Source: Paenisporosarcina indica
GTDB taxonomy: Bacteria > Bacillota > Bacilli > Bacillales_A > Planococcaceae
Direction: 5' to 3'
Assembly (NCBI RefSeq): GCF_001939075.1
Contig: NZ_MPTA01000004.1
Location: forward strand, 186,001-250,000
Length of the DNA: 64,000 bases
This document shows, piece after piece, positions 62,419 to 64,000 of the stretch (the first letter of the stretch is position 1; each line of letters begins with the position of its first letter). Made by a program: the position numbers and the translations under genes. The notes beneath the pieces were generated by a model, which worked only from the letters and a program-made list of their open reading frames with translations, had not been told where the DNA came from and searched no databases.

Positions 62419-63714
62419 TTAAGCTCGTTGTATTTCTAGATTTACAGATGGTATAGATACCGTCCACGTCACGTTTTCTGGACCTTCTACAGTGACATGC
62501 AATTGGTTCTCACCAGTTTCTACATTACTAGCATCCACAAAAACGTGAAAGTCCGTAGCACTCAATCTGTTGATCAATACATCTTCACCTTGAATGGTCA
62601 AGGTGAGTTGTCCACTTTCTGGTTGAGTGAACGTGTAGGTATCTGTATCATTCAATCCTCGTACTTCTACATTCATAAATGCAAACTCACGTGAGGTTAC
62701 TTCCTGATCCACTTCCACATTCTCTATTGGTTTAACTTGCGCCGATTCTTCTTTCTCCGTGTCTACTTTAGGAGCTGATGTCACATCCACTTTCACTTTG
62801 ACTTCCTTCTCTGATAGACGAGAAACACCTTTAGGTACGGGCACTTTAATAGGTACTGTTTCCGAGGTATCAAGCGCACTCACATCGACATCTATGAAAA
62901 TCGCCTCTAAGTCATCTATTACACTGCGGCTTCCGAATAAACGGACCTTCGTGATATTTGGCGTTAAATCATTAATGGTGACTCCTTCTTTTGGAGACCC
63001 TTTTTGTCGTACCTTAATCGGAACTTCTTTGCTGTATTCTTCAATTTCCAATGTTACTTTCACATGTTCTGGTTCAATTATTACATTTTCTAGTTTACCC
63101 AAATTACGATCCAAGACACGAATATTGACTTTTTGACTAAAAGATTCATTAAGCCCTTGTTCTGCACTGACCGTTGCTTTTACAAATTCAATGTTTTCAA
63201 TCACACTTTTTGGACCCGTTACGCGAATACGATTAGGATCAGTCGTCATGTTTTTAATAACAAAGTTCTCCTTAAGGAGACGCTCATTAATTTCTGGTTC
63301 TACATCAAATTCCATTGAGATTCGTTCTTCGATATTCACCGTAATATTAGTTGTATCGAGCTCCACTTGCAACTTATCAGAAACATTTTCAGTTTGAATC
63401 CTAACAATATGTTCACCAATTGTTGTGTCACGTAAATCCACAAACACAGTAAAATCTTGTAGTGCTTTCGTTCTCATTAAAATTGCACGCGGTCCGGAAA
63501 TTTTCATATCAACTGTTTGAGGCACACCAGTTACAATTAAATTATCGTCATCGTAATAGACTTCCACGGGAATTTCTTGAATAACATCCGTAATATCGGT
63601 GCTTTCCACATTCTTCGTTGATTCCATTTCGGACTGAACGGTAAAGAACAAAAGTACGGCTAGTAGAAGTGCCGTAATACGAAGAAACCATGGATTATCC
63701 ATCAGTTTATCCAT
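62419..63714 (-). CDS. cdaR: CdaA regulatory protein CdaR (YbbR domains)
   Basis: Membrane-anchored regulator of the diadenylate cyclase CdaA, 431 residues. One N-terminal membrane segment (FLRITALLLAVLLFFTVQ) is followed by repeated YbbR domains outside the cell (TGVPQTVDMKISGPRAILMR, VRVTGPKSVIENIEF-like, VRLFGSRSVIDDLEAIF). The ATG at 63714 has GGAGGGGG upstream; the frame is open into cdaA. Overlaps cdaA by eight bases. Confidence 0.93.
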   Translation of the reverse strand: MDKLMDNPWFLRITALLLAVLLFFTVQSEMESTKNVESTDITDVIQEIPVEVYYDDDNLIVTGVPQTVDMKISGPRAILMRTKALQDFTVFVDLRDTTIGEHIVRIQTENVSDKLQVELDTTNITVNIEERISMEFDVEPEINERLLKENFVIKNMTTDPNRIRVTGPKSVIENIEFVKATVSAEQGLNESFSQKVNIRVLDRNLGKLENVIIEPEHVKVTLEIEEYSKEVPIKVRQKGSPKEGVTINDLTPNITKVRLFGSRSVIDDLEAIFIDVDVSALDTSETVPIKVPVPKGVSRLSEKEVKVKVDVTSAPKVDTEKEESAQVKPIENVEVDQEVTSREFAFMNVEVRGLNDTDTYTFTQPESGQLTLTIQGEDVLINRLSATDFHVFVDASNVETGENQLHVTVEGPENVTWTVSIPSVNLEIQRA

Positions 63715-64000
63715 TCTTTTTCCCCCTCCATGGCCACTTCGAGCTATTTTCCACCTCGGGTTCAGGTCCGAACCACACTTTACGTAAACGTGTTTCAAAC
63801 TCTTCCATGGATAGATTTCGGTGAAGATCGCCGTTAGAAGTTAAACTCACTGCTCCTGTTTCTTCGGATACAATGATTGTAATGGCATCTGTTACCTCGC
63901 TGATCCCAATTGCAGCTCGATGCCTTGTGCCAAGCTCTTTTGAAATGAACGGGCTTTCTGACAAAGGCAAATAACAAGCCGCTGCTGCAATCAGATTTTT
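63707..64000 (-). CDS. cdaA: Diadenylate cyclase CdaA (C-terminal part; N-terminus beyond window)
   Basis: CdaA makes c-di-AMP from two ATP. Only the last 97 residues are in the window; the frame is open to the edge. The GTRHRAAIGISEVTDAITII segment contains the RHR motif of the DisA_N catalytic domain; the DGA motif and membrane helices lie outside. First visible gene of the cdaA-cdaR-glmM operon. Confidence 0.93.
   Translation of the reverse strand, partial: KNLIAAAACYLPLSESPFISKELGTRHRAAIGISEVTDAITIIVSEETGAVSLTSNGDLHRNLSMEEFETRLRKVWFGPEPEVENSSKWPWRGKKNG

Overview
The window reads as a chromosomal segment of a motile, low-GC Gram-positive bacterium of the order Bacillales. A Planococcaceae-type genome (Sporosarcina, Lysinibacillus or a relative) is my best guess, inferred from gene content and protein similarity remembered from those genera; no marker gene settles it. 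Support comes from the cdaA-cdaR-glmM order, a glmS ribozyme, Bacillus-style flagellar genes with sigma-D promoters, GGAGG ribosome binding sites and AT-rich intergenic DNA. No rRNA, tRNA or CRISPR array was seen.

Positions 1-28350 are one almost unbroken flagellar locus. The minus-strand hook-basal-body and export operon runs flgB-flgC-fliE-fliF-fliG-fliH-fliI-fliJ-fliK-flgD-flgE-flbD-fliM, with fliM cut by the window edge. Diverging from it are two rod genes of the flhO/flhP type. Then come late genes on the minus strand: hag, a 1341-aa secreted repeat protein, a glucosaminidase-like protein, fliD-fliT-like-fliS, motA-motB-fliL, yvyF-flgM-flgN-flgK-flgL, and the regulators fliW-csrA upstream of hag. 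Sigma-D promoters precede hag, fliD and yvyF, and a weaker one precedes flhO. The hag leader carries two short hairpins with GGA in the loop, as expected for CsrA. A 3' fragment of a second flagellin gene remains at about 22.1 kb.

Positions 28.6-44.4 kb hold accessory and regulatory genes: a Crp-type regulator between two YdcZ-type half transporters; two divergently transcribed sigma/anti-sigma modules; an AEC transporter; a citrate transporter with its CitST two-component system; a pirin; a DsbA/SpxH-like protein with a YodB-like redox regulator; and DNA alkylation repair (alkA, adaA, ogt). Two degraded gene copies lie here: a glmS 3' end and a fragment of the DUF4179 gene. A REP-like motif occurs twice.

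Positions 44.9-49.1 kb form a GC-rich island coding for a right-handed beta-helix lipoprotein and a secreted GH3 glycosidase. Their composition points to an actinobacterial source. The GH3 gene has an AT-rich, host-like signal peptide, and the beta-helix gene ends inside a remnant of a host-like gene, so the left junction can be placed near 44.87 kb.

Positions 49.6-64 kb return to core genes: glmS with its ribozyme and a strong sigma-A promoter; a ywr-like group (two half-size chromate transporters and a YwrD-type gamma-glutamyltransferase) joined to a complete Dpp/Opp-type ABC transporter; an Lrp regulator; and glmM-cdaR-cdaA. GlmS and GlmM supply amino-sugar precursors for the cell wall, and CdaA/CdaR make and control c-di-AMP.
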